Source: Paenibacillus nasutitermitis
GTDB lineage: Bacteria; Bacillota; Bacilli; Paenibacillales; Paenibacillaceae
Direction of reading: 5' to 3'
NCBI RefSeq assembly: GCF_014641075.1
Contig: NZ_BMHP01000009.1
Location: forward strand, 124,001-188,000
DNA length: 64,000 nucleotides
Part shown: positions 9,600 to 18,585 of the stretch, piece after piece
Layout: each line of letters starts with the position of its first letter
How positions within the stretch are numbered: the stretch's first letter is position 1
The notes under the pieces: model-generated
What the model was told of the DNA's origin: nothing
Databases searched by the model: none
Seen by the model: only the letters and a program-made list of their open reading frames with translations
Translations under genes and position numbers: made by a program

Positions 9600-11807
9600 A
9601 TGGATAAACATTGGCAGGCGAACTGGATCCGGCATCCGGATTTTCAAGGGATAGCTCCGATCGGGCTGCTGCACAAGGAGACGCAGCCGCAGCCGGAACA
9701 TTTGCATCCTTCGGAGCTGAAACATCATCATTCCCTGTTTCGCAAAGAGATTAACCTGGCGGCGGAGCAGATGGAGAAGATAAGACTGGATATCAGCGCA
9801 GACGATTATTACAAGCTATATATCAACGGAGCTTATGTCGCCCAGGGGCCGGCCCAGGGATACCCGTTCCATTATCATTACAACCGGCTGGACGTCACTC
9901 CTTATATGACGGTTGGCCTCAATATCATCGCCGTCCATGTCTATTACCAGGGGTTGGTGAACCGCGCCTATAACAGCGGGGATTTGCGCCAGGGTTTGAT
10001 TGCCGAGCTGACGACGGCGGGCCAAACCGTGCCGCTCGCGGAAACGGATGAAAGCTGGCGCTGCGCGCGCACGGTGGAATATGGCACCGGGGATGCAGCT
10101 ACGACCGGCTACGATACCCAATATATCGAGCATATTGACAGCCGCCTTGCCTTCCGTGGTTGGCGCGCGGCGGATTATGACGATTCCGGCTGGATGAAGC
10201 CAGCCACGCTCGGGCTGGAGCATGCCGGTTACACGCTTTTCGAGCAACCCACGCCTCCCGTGGAGGTATATCGGAAGAAGCCGGACCGGGTGCAGCGGAT
10301 CGGAGAGGATCATTATCTGGTGGATTTCGGCGAGGAGGTAACCGGCCAATTTACGATGAGGGCACGCGGAGAAGCAGGGACGGTTATTGAAGTACGATGC
10401 GGGGAAGAGCTGGACGATCATGGACGCGTACGTTATGAAATGCGCTGCAACTGCAATTACCGGGAGCAATGGACTCTATCCGGGCACGAGGATGAGCTGG
10501 AGCCGTTCGATTACAAAGCGTTCCGTTATGTGGAGATCATCGGACCAGGCGGAATTCTGGATGAGCGGACGTTCGCCGCTGTAGTCCGCCATTATCCCCT
10601 GTCGCCCGGACAGAGCGGCAGCTTCCGCTCGGAGGAGCGGCTGTTGAACGGTATCTGGGACATTTGCGGCCGCGCTGTCCGCAGCTGCGCGCAGGAATCC
10701 TATGTGGATTGTCCCAGCCGGGAGAAGGGGCAGTATCTTGGAGACAATACCGTTATCGGCCATGCCCATTTGTATGTGAGCGGCGATTCGCGTTTGGTCC
10801 GGAAAGGGCTGCGCGACTTTGCCTTAAGCACGGCGGTGTGTCCGGGCATGATGGCGGTCGCCCCCGGGAATTTTATGCAGGAAATCGCGGACTTCTCCTG
10901 CCAGTGGCCCATGCAGCTGCTCACCTATTACCGGCATACAGGGGACACCGCCTTTCTGCAGGAGATGCTGCCTATCGCCGATGGCATCGTGGACTACTTC
11001 CGCAAGTACCAGCGTGCAGACGGGCTGCTGGCCGATGTGAAGGAGAAATGGAACCTCGTCGATTGGCCGGAAAATCTGCGCGATGGCTATGACTTCCCGC
11101 TGACGCGTCCGGTCGGGAACGGCTGCCATAATGTAATCAACGCACTCTATTACGGCTGCATGAAAACCGTACAGGAGCTCAAGGATGAGCTGCAGGTAGA
11201 ATATGAGGACCGGCTTCCGGCGTTCAAAGCGGCGTTTCTCGCTGCCTTCTACCGGCCGGAGAGCGGGCTGTTTGCCGACTCGGAGAACAGTGTACACAGC
11301 TCGCTGCATGCGGGTGTATTCCCGCTGTTGTTCGGACTGGCGCCGGAGCAGGCGGTGCCTGCTCTTGTCGCTGAAATCCGCCGCAAGCGGTTCAGCTGCG
11401 GTGTTTATATGGCTTACTTTGTGCTCAAGGCTCTTGCCCGCGTGGATGAACACCCTCTCATCTATGAGCTGATTACCGGAGATGACGAGCATTCCTGGAG
11501 CCAGATGCTGCGGGAGGGGGCAACCAGCTGCTTCGAGGCGTGGGGCAAGGAACAGAAGTGGAATACCAGTCTGTGCCATGCCTGGGGCAGCGCGCCGATC
11601 CCCGTGCTTATCGAGGATATCATCGGCTTGAAGCCGGCGAGTCCGGGCTGGGAGGAGATTTCATTCGAGCCCCGGCTGCCTCCGGGTATGAAGCCGTTTC
11701 ATCTGCGCATCGCTGTCCCTGCGGGCATAGTGGAGGTTCGTTACGACGGCGCGGAAGCGGAGCTTGTCCTCCAGGATCAAACGTTGAGACGGCCAGCCGG
11801 CGGGTAG
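9600..11807 (+). CDS. Family 78 glycoside hydrolase (alpha-L-rhamnosidase)
   Basis: 735 residues without a signal peptide, so cytoplasmic. N-terminal beta domains (residues 1 to about 330) are followed by an (alpha/alpha)6 barrel. The catalytic motif DCPSREKGQYLGD lies near residues 369-381 and holds the Asp, the acid Glu and the second Asp expected for GH78 (DCPxRE). The C-terminal Glu sits in CFEAWG, followed by SLCHAWGSAP. Family enzymes release terminal alpha-L-rhamnose from glycosides. The start is ATG 9600 with a GGAG site that overlaps the regulator's stop, so it is co-transcribed. It would act on oligosaccharides imported by the preceding transporter. Confidence 0.9.
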   Translation: MDKHWQANWIRHPDFQGIAPIGLLHKETQPQPEHLHPSELKHHHSLFRKEINLAAEQMEKIRLDISADDYYKLYINGAYVAQGPAQGYPFHYHYNRLDVTPYMTVGLNIIAVHVYYQGLVNRAYNSGDLRQGLIAELTTAGQTVPLAETDESWRCARTVEYGTGDAATTGYDTQYIEHIDSRLAFRGWRAADYDDSGWMKPATLGLEHAGYTLFEQPTPPVEVYRKKPDRVQRIGEDHYLVDFGEEVTGQFTMRARGEAGTVIEVRCGEELDDHGRVRYEMRCNCNYREQWTLSGHEDELEPFDYKAFRYVEIIGPGGILDERTFAAVVRHYPLSPGQSGSFRSEERLLNGIWDICGRAVRSCAQESYVDCPSREKGQYLGDNTVIGHAHLYVSGDSRLVRKGLRDFALSTAVCPGMMAVAPGNFMQEIADFSCQWPMQLLTYYRHTGDTAFLQEMLPIADGIVDYFRKYQRADGLLADVKEKWNLVDWPENLRDGYDFPLTRPVGNGCHNVINALYYGCMKTVQELKDELQVEYEDRLPAFKAAFLAAFYRPESGLFADSENSVHSSLHAGVFPLLFGLAPEQAVPALVAEIRRKRFSCGVYMAYFVLKALARVDEHPLIYELITGDDEHSWSQMLREGATSCFEAWGKEQKWNTSLCHAWGSAPIPVLIEDIIGLKPASPGWEEISFEPRLPPGMKPFHLRIAVPAGIVEVRYDGAEAELVLQDQTLRRPAGG

Positions 11808-11825
11808 CTGTATACGGATTGCCAG

Positions 11826-11884
11826 AAACAAGGGCGGGATTCCGCAAGCCAAGAGCTGGTTGGAACCCCGTCCTTGTTTTATTA
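11826..11884 (+). terminator. Rho-independent terminator after GH78 gene
   Basis: CAAGGGCGGGATTCC pairs with GGAACCCCGTCCTTG (one mismatch and wobble pairs), followed by TTTTATT. Nothing further is recognised up to 12100. Confidence 0.8.
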
Positions 11885-12126
11885 CTGGATGACGGCAGGA
11901 TTTTTAGCCAATCGCAAGTAAAGGAAAATAGCCCTTGAGAGGTTCGTCGAGGAGACGATCTATCGCGGGCCACCCGGCCTGTGTTGTCCTCGAATCCAAA
12001 AGTAATGGGGCAATAACGCCTTCTAAGGTGCATTGTCGATTGTTTTCTGATATCGTTTCCGTTCGCATAATTTAAGGCCATGCAGAAGAACCTAATCCAT
12101 AATCATTGGAAAAGGTGGTAATCGTT

Positions 12127-13071
12127 ATGCGACTCCTGCGAAAATGGCCTCAAACCTCCCTGGTCCTCTGTACTGTCCTGCTGCTTGCCGCGGCGGCGGG
12201 ATGTACCGGACGTCGTTCGGGGATGAACACTGCCGAGGCGCCGGGCCAGAAGGGGCGGACGGCCAGCATTATGGTGGCGAATCATGAGGTGTTCGCCGAT
12301 CTTCCCGTTTACAGGGAAAGCGGAGGGCGGCTCTGGATTCCCTTGAAGGAAAGCGCCGGCGCTATGAGTTTGGATCTGCACAATAGGGGCGACCGCCTGG
12401 CGCTGGGCAACACGGATGCCGCCTATTGGCTTAAGGTCAATGACAGCAAGGCCGCTGCGGGGGAAAGATCCATATCACTGCCTCAGGCCCCCAAACTATT
12501 TGACGGCAAACCCTACGTCACGACCGAAACCTTGTCCGCATTGCTGGCTACTCCGGTTCATTGGAACGAGCAGAGCGGACAGGTCACGATCACTCCCATC
12601 GATGACCGGACAAGACTTGCCCTGCAGCAGCAGGCTGGTATGACCCTGGGGCACGGGCAATTGAGAGGCCTGTCCCTTCCGGCCGACAAGGACGAAATCA
12701 TTCAGTTTGCCAAAAAATACATCGGCACGCCGTATGATTTTGGGTCCAGCAGCTACAGCGCATCCCATAAATTTGATTGCTCCTCCTTTGTCCAGCATGT
12801 TTATGCCCACTTCGGCGTGGATTTGCCAAGAACGGCAAGGGATCAGGCGGAGGTCGGCCAGACGATTCCACAAAGCCAGCTTCAGACAGGCGATCTGATG
12901 TTCTTCTACACCCCGGACCGCTTTGAGACCAATCGGATTGTCGGCCATGTCGGTATTTATGCAGGCAGCGGCAGGATGATCCAGACTTACGGGGATCCCG
13001 GTGTGGTAATGTCGGATTTTAATGATTACTGGAAAGGACGTTTCCTGCTGGCCAAACGTGTAGGCGGGTGA
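12127..13071 (+). CDS. NlpC/P60 cell-wall endopeptidase lipoprotein
   Basis: 314 residues. ATG at 12127 follows AAAGGTGG. The lipoprotein signal has lipobox AAAGC. Residues about 45-160 form a copper-amine-oxidase-N-like stalk domain (LPVYRESGGRLWIPLKE, then DGKPYVTTETL). The C-terminal NlpC/P60 domain has the nucleophile in FDCSSFVQHVY, the His in GHVGIYAG, and the family's RTARDQAEVG stretch. Such enzymes cut gamma-D-Glu to diamino-acid bonds in peptidoglycan stem peptides. It is monocistronic, facing the fucose operon with a terminator between. Confidence 0.9.
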   Translation: MRLLRKWPQTSLVLCTVLLLAAAAGCTGRRSGMNTAEAPGQKGRTASIMVANHEVFADLPVYRESGGRLWIPLKESAGAMSLDLHNRGDRLALGNTDAAYWLKVNDSKAAAGERSISLPQAPKLFDGKPYVTTETLSALLATPVHWNEQSGQVTITPIDDRTRLALQQQAGMTLGHGQLRGLSLPADKDEIIQFAKKYIGTPYDFGSSSYSASHKFDCSSFVQHVYAHFGVDLPRTARDQAEVGQTIPQSQLQTGDLMFFYTPDRFETNRIVGHVGIYAGSGRMIQTYGDPGVVMSDFNDYWKGRFLLAKRVGG

Positions 13072-13102
13072 AGCCCGGGTAGAGGCGGCACTCCGTGGCA
13101 TC

Positions 13103-13153
13103 AAAAAAAACCATCCAGTTTGGCTTCCTTTCGGAAGGCAGACTGGATGGTTT
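13103..13153 (-). terminator. Terminator of the fucose operon
   Basis: On the minus strand AAACCATCCAGT pairs with ACTGGATGGTTT around an inner TTCC/GGAA hairpin and ends in eight T. It can also serve the plus-strand gene weakly. Confidence 0.9.
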
Positions 13154-13189
13154 GACGTTTCTGGAATATCGGTCAGCCCGGCAGGCACC

Positions 13190-14677
13190 TTAAGCCAGCC
13201 TGTTGAATCTGGCGATAGCTTCCTGCCACTTGTCGGCATCGGCCGGCTCATAGGTCTGAATGGGAAAGGAGCGTTTGACCAACTGCTTTCCTTCTTCAAT
13301 GCCCGCGATCTCGCCGCCGGCTTGAAATTGGACCAGCATGTTGCCAATGGCGCTCGCTTCCACAGGACCCGCCCATACCGGGCGGCCGATGGCGCTTGCG
13401 GTCAACTGGCAGAGCAGCTCATTCTGAATGCCGCCGCCCACCATATGAAGCTCAGAGAAGTGCCGGCCGGTCAGCCGCTGGCATTGCTCCAGCACGATAT
13501 GATACCTGAGCGCAAGGCTTTCCAGAATACATCTTGCGGTTTCGCCCCTGCTGCGGGGAACGGGCTGGTTCGTTTCTTCGCAGAAGCGGGCAATCTCCTG
13601 TTCCATATCCTTTGGATTCATGAAACGCAAATCATCGGGGTGGATCAGACTGCGGAAAGCCTCTGCATGACCGGCTTCGTGCGTCAGCTCCGCGAAGGAG
13701 ATCTCCGCACCGCTTTTGTTCCATTTGCGCCTGCATTCCTGCAAAATCCACAAACCCATAATATTCTTCAGCAGTTGAAAGGTATTGCCGACTCCGCCTT
13801 CATTGGAGAACTCCAGCTCCCTGACTTCCGGCGTCAGCAGAGCGTCCGGCAGCTCCGTGCCGAGTAGGGACCAGGTGCCGCAGATCAGATAAGCAAAGGA
13901 AGAGGAGCCGGAAGGAACAGCCGCCGCCGCGGACTCCGTATCATGAGAACCGACTGCAATGGCGCGCATGGACGGCACGCCAAGCTCCTCGCAAACCGCG
14001 GCTGTCAGCCTGCCGGTCTCTGTGCCGGGATGCACAGGGGCGAGAAATAAGCCGGACGGGATGCCAAGCCGATCCATGAGCGGTTCATTCCATACCCGTT
14101 CGTCGGGCCGGAACAGCTGGGTCGTCGTCGCCATCGTGAACTCGCATGCTTTCACTCCGGTCAGGAAGTAGGTGAGCAAATCAGGCGTGAGCAGCAGCGT
14201 CTGTGCATGCTCGAGCGGGACAGAGCCCGCCTTCTTCATCGCATACAGCTGATAGATCGTATTGAAGGGCATGAGCTGCAACCCGCTTTCGCGGAACAGC
14301 TTGTCTTCCCCGATCATGGCGCATACTTCCTCAATCAGCCCCGTCGTGTGCGGGTCGCGGTAATGATATGGATTGGCAAGCAGCTCGCCGCTGCGGTCAA
14401 GCAGGCCAAAATCCACGCCCCATGTGTCGATGCCAAAGCTTGCCGGTTCAAAGCCCTGCTGATGGGCTTTAAGAATGCCGGCCTTCAATTCCTTGAGCAG
14501 CATAAGAATGTCCCAATGCAGATGGGCGCCAATCTCCACCGGTTCATTGACGAACCGGTGGATTTCCGTAATCCGCAGCTGCTTGAGGCCGTCCTCTCCC
14601 GTGACCAGCTCGCCGATAAACGCTCTGCCGCTGCTCGCGCCAAGGTCAAAGGCCAATGCCGCAGGGGGCTTTTTCAT
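13190..14677 (-). CDS. rhaB: FGGY carbohydrate kinase, RhaB type (probable fuculokinase)
   Basis: 495 residues. ATG at 14677 follows AAGGCGG; a GTG at 14689 is an alternative. The ATPase fold opens with ALAFDLGASSGRAFIGEL, and IDTWGVDFGLLD, GSHDTESAAAAVP and MVGGGIQNELLCQLTASAIGRPV are rhamnulokinase hallmarks. By sequence it is RhaB-like, but it is the last gene of an operon with fucose isomerase and a class II aldolase, so it most likely phosphorylates L-fuculose at O-1. L-rhamnulose is the alternative. No rhamnose isomerase lies in the window. A gap of 144 bases separates it from fucA. Confidence 0.88.
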   Translation of the reverse strand: MKKPPAALAFDLGASSGRAFIGELVTGEDGLKQLRITEIHRFVNEPVEIGAHLHWDILMLLKELKAGILKAHQQGFEPASFGIDTWGVDFGLLDRSGELLANPYHYRDPHTTGLIEEVCAMIGEDKLFRESGLQLMPFNTIYQLYAMKKAGSVPLEHAQTLLLTPDLLTYFLTGVKACEFTMATTTQLFRPDERVWNEPLMDRLGIPSGLFLAPVHPGTETGRLTAAVCEELGVPSMRAIAVGSHDTESAAAAVPSGSSSFAYLICGTWSLLGTELPDALLTPEVRELEFSNEGGVGNTFQLLKNIMGLWILQECRRKWNKSGAEISFAELTHEAGHAEAFRSLIHPDDLRFMNPKDMEQEIARFCEETNQPVPRSRGETARCILESLALRYHIVLEQCQRLTGRHFSELHMVGGGIQNELLCQLTASAIGRPVWAGPVEASAIGNMLVQFQAGGEIAGIEEGKQLVKRSFPIQTYEPADADKWQEAIARFNRLA

Positions 14678-14821
14678 TGTGGAGTCCACCGCCTTCGCTA
14701 ATGTTTTCTACAACGCTGCTGTAGAATTCCGGTATTCCCTGCATGGCCGGCCGAAGTCAGCCTGTGCCTTCAACGGTTGTCGAGCGGCAGTCTCTGGCTT
14801 CTTAAGGCCGGATCGATATGT

Positions 14822-15481
14822 CTATTTCATCTGCTGCAGCAGCTTGATGCGGTAATCCTCGCTCTCAAGCGACGCGATTTCCTTGAATTCCTCGTCCGTC
14901 AATACTTTCAAGGGGCCGACTGCTCTTGCGCTCATATAGATCTTTGCGCTTTCATCGACGACCTGCGTCCGGTAATAAGCCTCGCGCAAATTCCGTCCCG
15001 TGGTGACCAGGCCATGGTTGCCGAGCAGGATGGAGCTTGCTTCGTTCACCTTGTCGGCCACGGCTATGGCAAGCAGATCCGTCGTTGGCAGGACATAAGG
15101 AACGTAAGCGGTTTTGCCTACCAGCGCCGCTTGGTCGGGGAACATGATCGGCAGCTCGGTCTCCACCAGAGTGAATGCGATGCAGGAGGAAGGGTGGGTG
15201 TGCACAATCGCGCCGATAGCCGGATTCTGCCTGTAGCAGAACAGATGCATCAGCACCTCCGAGGATGGACGCAGTCCGTTGTCCGTAATCTCTCCGGTTG
15301 GAATATCCACCTCAACCCACTGTTCCGGGGTGATCTCCTCGATCGCGAAGCCGCTCGGCGACAAATACATCTTGTCCCCGGCACGCGCGCTGATGTTGCC
15401 GCCCGGGCCCACAACGAGCCCGTTCACTACCGTTTTGACGGCATATTTGCAAAGCTCGTTGCGTGTATCCATGTTTTGCAT
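14822..15481 (-). CDS. fucA: Class II aldolase, L-fuculose-1-phosphate aldolase
   Basis: 219 residues, ATG at 15481 after TAGGAGA. Class II aldolase/adducin fold: GPGGNISAR, SPSGF, the zinc ligands in HTHPSS and the downstream His in LLGNHGLVTTG are all visible. It cleaves fuculose-1-phosphate to dihydroxyacetone phosphate and L-lactaldehyde. It lies 23 bases after fucI in the same operon, which is the reason for preferring FucA over other class II aldolases. Length agrees with FucA (about 215). Confidence 0.9.
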   Translation of the reverse strand: MQNMDTRNELCKYAVKTVVNGLVVGPGGNISARAGDKMYLSPSGFAIEEITPEQWVEVDIPTGEITDNGLRPSSEVLMHLFCYRQNPAIGAIVHTHPSSCIAFTLVETELPIMFPDQAALVGKTAYVPYVLPTTDLLAIAVADKVNEASSILLGNHGLVTTGRNLREAYYRTQVVDESAKIYMSARAVGPLKVLTDEEFKEIASLESEDYRIKLLQQMK

Positions 15482-15504
15482 CTGAAAAGTCTCCTATCCC
15501 GTGC

Positions 15505-17292
15505 TTATTTATAAAGCGGTCCGAAATTCGCGCATGCTCTGAAATCCGCGCTTTCCGTGCTTTCGGTACCGAACATTCCCCAGGTGCGGGGGCGGAAAAT
15601 CTGATCGCCCGGCACATTGTGCATGCTGACCGGAATCCGCAGCATTGACGCAAGCGTCAGCAGGTCGGCGCCGATGTGGCCATAGGAAATGGCGCCATGA
15701 TTGGCTCCCCAATGATCCATAACGGAATAGACGCTGGTGAACGCGCCTTCGCCGGTCAGATTCGGAGCAAACCAGGTGGTCGGCCAGGTCGGATCTGTCC
15801 GGTCATCCAGCGTTTGGTGCACCTCATCCGGCAGATCAACGGAATAGCCTTCCGCGATTTGCAGTACAGGTCCGAGGCCTTTCACCAGATTAAGCCGGGA
15901 CATCGTCATCGGCATCCCGCCGCGCGTGAGGAAATCGCTGGAGTAACCGCCACCGCGGAAATATTCAAGCGATGCTGGCCTCCATGATGTGGCGTCGAGG
16001 CATTTCTGCGCTTCTTCGCTGCTGATTTCCCAGAAAGGCTTCATTGCCGGTTGGCCGTCAAGCTGCTGCTCGCCGGTCCCGTCCAGCGTCGCAGCCCCGG
16101 AGTTGATCAGATGAAGCAGTCCGCCTGCAGCCTTGCCGTCCAGATCGTGGCCGGTCACGCGTTTGACGGCATCCGGGCTCCAATAGGTGCGGACATCGGC
16201 GAAAATTTGCGCGGTATTGGTCAGCAGATAACCAAACAGCATGTTGACACCGTTCAGACTGTCGTTCTCGGTGGCGACCATAAACGGGGAACGGATGCCG
16301 TTCCAGTCGAAGGAGCTGTTCAGAATCGCCTCCATAAAGTCGCCGTTCGGGAAGTGGTCAGTCCATTGGCGCTGCCCCTGGAAACCGGAAACGAGTGCGT
16401 TATGGCCGCCTGCTTCCTCGCCAAAACCAAGCCCCGCCAGCTTCGGATTGCCGATCATCAGATCTCTTGCGATAATGGCCATCTTGACGACCGTTTCCCA
16501 ATCCTTGTCCTTCTGCTCGCGCGAGGTGGCGTTGGCTTCGGGATTGTTGTCCGCGCCTTCCTTGCAATTCTCTTTTGTCCACGCGAGCGCTTTCGCAAAT
16601 TCCTCTTTGTCGTAAATCTCTTCATCGATGCGGCGCACAAATTCGGTCATATCTATATATTCATTTCTCATGCCCAGATATTCCTGGAAGAACCGCTCAT
16701 CTACGATGGACCCTGCAATCCCCATCGACACCGAACCCATGGACAAATAGGATTTGCCGCGCATCGTCGCGACCGTCAAGCCCGCTTTGGCAAAACGGAG
16801 CAGCTTCTCCTTCACATCATCCGGGATAACGGAATCGCCTTCATCCTGAACGTCCTTGCCGTAGATGCCAAAAGCGGGAAGGCCCTTCTGCGCATGAGCC
16901 GATAATACGGCTGCCAAATATACGGCACCGGGACGTCCGGTCCCGTTGAAGCCCCATACCGCTTTGGGCAAAGAAGGGTCCGTATCCATCGTTTCCGTCC
17001 CGTAACACCAACAAGGCGTAACGGTTACCGATAACCCTACGCCTGCTTTTTTGAATTTATCTGCAGCGGCAGCCGCTTCCGCCACGCCACCTATACAAGT
17101 GTCGGCAATCACACATTCAACGGGCTCGCCATTTGGATAACGAAGCTCGGAAGAGAGCAGCTCTGCAACCGTTTTCGCTAAATTCATCGTTTGATCTTCA
17201 AGGGATTCGCGCACGCCTCTGCGTCTTCCGTCGATTGTCGGACGAATACCGATCTTAGGGAAACCATCTTTCCATCTGTGATCCAAAGTCAT
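15505..17292 (-). CDS. fucI: L-fucose isomerase
   Basis: 595 residues, the normal FucI length. ATG at 17292 with GGAGAGG upstream. Recognisable features are FPKIGIRPTIDGRRRGVRESLE at the start, TPCWCYGTETMD, WGFNGTGRPGAVYL, the metal-binding MSMGSVSMGI region and NDSLNGVNMLFGYLLTN. It converts L-fucose to L-fuculose with Mn2+. First gene of the fuc operon. Its promoter (17343-17371) carries an operator at the transcription start, and an identical 16-base operator lies within codons for GLSVT near residue 87, so the LacI protein encoded divergently probably represses through two sites. Confidence 0.97.
   Translation of the reverse strand: MTLDHRWKDGFPKIGIRPTIDGRRRGVRESLEDQTMNLAKTVAELLSSELRYPNGEPVECVIADTCIGGVAEAAAAADKFKKAGVGLSVTVTPCWCYGTETMDTDPSLPKAVWGFNGTGRPGAVYLAAVLSAHAQKGLPAFGIYGKDVQDEGDSVIPDDVKEKLLRFAKAGLTVATMRGKSYLSMGSVSMGIAGSIVDERFFQEYLGMRNEYIDMTEFVRRIDEEIYDKEEFAKALAWTKENCKEGADNNPEANATSREQKDKDWETVVKMAIIARDLMIGNPKLAGLGFGEEAGGHNALVSGFQGQRQWTDHFPNGDFMEAILNSSFDWNGIRSPFMVATENDSLNGVNMLFGYLLTNTAQIFADVRTYWSPDAVKRVTGHDLDGKAAGGLLHLINSGAATLDGTGEQQLDGQPAMKPFWEISSEEAQKCLDATSWRPASLEYFRGGGYSSDFLTRGGMPMTMSRLNLVKGLGPVLQIAEGYSVDLPDEVHQTLDDRTDPTWPTTWFAPNLTGEGAFTSVYSVMDHWGANHGAISYGHIGADLLTLASMLRIPVSMHNVPGDQIFRPRTWGMFGTESTESADFRACANFGPLYK
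17023..17038. promoter_or_regulatory. Intragenic operator copy in fucI
   Basis: GGTTACCGATAACCCT, identical over 16 bases to the promoter operator at 17327-17342, 304 bases apart. The core GGTTAyCGrTAACC is an inverted repeat centred on CG, as LacI-family sites usually are. Confidence 0.7.
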
Positions 17293-17326
17293 GATGAACC
17301 ATTCCTCTCCAGAGTAATAATAGTAA

Positions 17327-17342
17327 GGTTACCGATAACCCT
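17327..17342. promoter_or_regulatory. Primary LacI-type operator of the fuc operon
   Basis: GGTTACCGATAACCCT lies directly downstream of the fucI -10 box, so bound repressor would cover the start site. It is the likely site of the divergently encoded LacI protein at 17423. Confidence 0.8.
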
Positions 17343-17371
17343 AAATTAGCAACAAGCACACTTGCTGTCAA
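17343..17371 (-). promoter_or_regulatory. fucI sigma-A promoter
   Basis: On the minus strand TTGACA, 17-base spacer, TAATTT, immediately followed by the operator at 17327-17342. Confidence 0.8.
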
Positions 17372-17390
17372 CTCTTTTCTTCGTTATGAT
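17362..17390 (+). promoter_or_regulatory. Putative promoter of the divergent lacI-family gene
   Basis: TTGCTG, 17-base spacer, TATGAT. Its -35 overlaps the -35 of fucI on the other strand, so the two promoters compete. Confidence 0.45.
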
Positions 17391-17422
17391 TGAAATAGAC
17401 AACATAAAAGGAGCAATTAGGC

Positions 17423-18445
17423 TTGACGACCATATATGATATTGCCAAGAAGGCGAATGTATCTGCCATGACGGTCTCCAAGGTGATCAACAACACGGGG
17501 AGTATCAGTCTGAAGACGAAGGCCAGGATCAAACGGGTGATGGAAGAACTCAATTATGTGCCCAATCAGATGGCGAGGGGACTTGTGCTCCAACAGACGC
17601 GGCAGCTGTTTCTGCTCATCACGGATATTAACAATCCGTTCTATACCACACTTTCCCGCGGGGCCGAGGATGCCGCCAAGGAGAAGGGGTATCGTCTTTC
17701 TTTTGGAAACAGCGATGAGAATATTGAGAAAGAAGGCGAGTACCTGGAAATCATTCTGGGAAACCGCGTAGCAGGCGTCCTGTTCTCGCCTGCGGGGGAT
17801 CAATCGGTTTCCCATTTGGAGACACTGCAACGGCACAAGGTTCCGTTTGTACTGCTGGATCGGGAGGTGCCGGGAATCGAGAGCGATGCGGTAATCGGGG
17901 ACAGCCGGGAAGGGGCCAGGCGGATCGTCGAGCATTTTATCGAGAACGGGCATCGCCATATTGCCCTGATCAACGGATCGCCCGGCATATCCAGTGCGCG
18001 CCTGCGGCATCAGGGGTATATCGAAGCGCATAAGCTGAATGATCTTCCTGTACAGGAAAGCTACCATCTGGCGTTCGGTTACGGCTCGCAGACGGATCTG
18101 TCGGGAATAATGACTTGGCTGAACAGCTTAAATCCCCGCCCCACAGCCATCATGGCGGGCAATAATGTCCTTGGCGTTGAGGTGATCCGCGCCATACGGG
18201 ATAGTGGCCTGCGGGTTCCGGAGGATATTTCAGTCGCCTGCTTCGACGATCTTGGCCCCTTCTCGCAGATCTCCCCGTTCCTGACCGTCGTGACCCAGCA
18301 AGCGTACGAATTCGGGTATCTGGGCACCCAGCTGCTGATCGAGCGCATTGAGAAGAAGGATGAGAACCGTCCGTTCCGCAGAATCAATCTGCCGGTTGAA
18401 CTGGTACCGAGGAAGTCGGTCGCGAGGCTTGGAACCTCTACGTAA
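17423..18445 (+). CDS. LacI-family transcription regulator of the fucose operon
   Basis: 340 residues, TTG start at 17423 with AAAAGGAG nine bases upstream. The N-terminal helix-turn-helix reads TTIYDIAKKANVSAMTVSKVIN, followed by the hinge region and a periplasmic-binding-protein-like sensor domain (residues about 60-335). It is transcribed away from fucI, and the two operator copies between and within these genes fit its family's palindromes. The effector is unknown, probably fucose, fuculose or its phosphate. It ends at a bidirectional terminator. Confidence 0.93.
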   Translation: MTTIYDIAKKANVSAMTVSKVINNTGSISLKTKARIKRVMEELNYVPNQMARGLVLQQTRQLFLLITDINNPFYTTLSRGAEDAAKEKGYRLSFGNSDENIEKEGEYLEIILGNRVAGVLFSPAGDQSVSHLETLQRHKVPFVLLDREVPGIESDAVIGDSREGARRIVEHFIENGHRHIALINGSPGISSARLRHQGYIEAHKLNDLPVQESYHLAFGYGSQTDLSGIMTWLNSLNPRPTAIMAGNNVLGVEVIRAIRDSGLRVPEDISVACFDDLGPFSQISPFLTVVTQQAYEFGYLGTQLLIERIEKKDENRPFRRINLPVELVPRKSVARLGTST

Positions 18446-18515
18446 ACCGTTCACGGAGCCAGCCGCTTCTGCTTTCCGGGCAGCTCCCGGCCTTCAGGCA
18501 TTGCCAATAGATGAA

Positions 18516-18567
18516 GAAAGGGACAGCCCCGGGCCATTATTGTGGCCATGAGGGACTGTCCCTTTTT
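18516..18567. terminator. Bidirectional terminator between lacI-type and AKR genes
   Basis: AAAGGGACAG pairs with CTGTCCCTTT, with inner GGCC pairs. T-runs occur on both strands. Confidence 0.88.
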
Positions 18568-18585
18568 CTCACCTATTCCTGTTAC

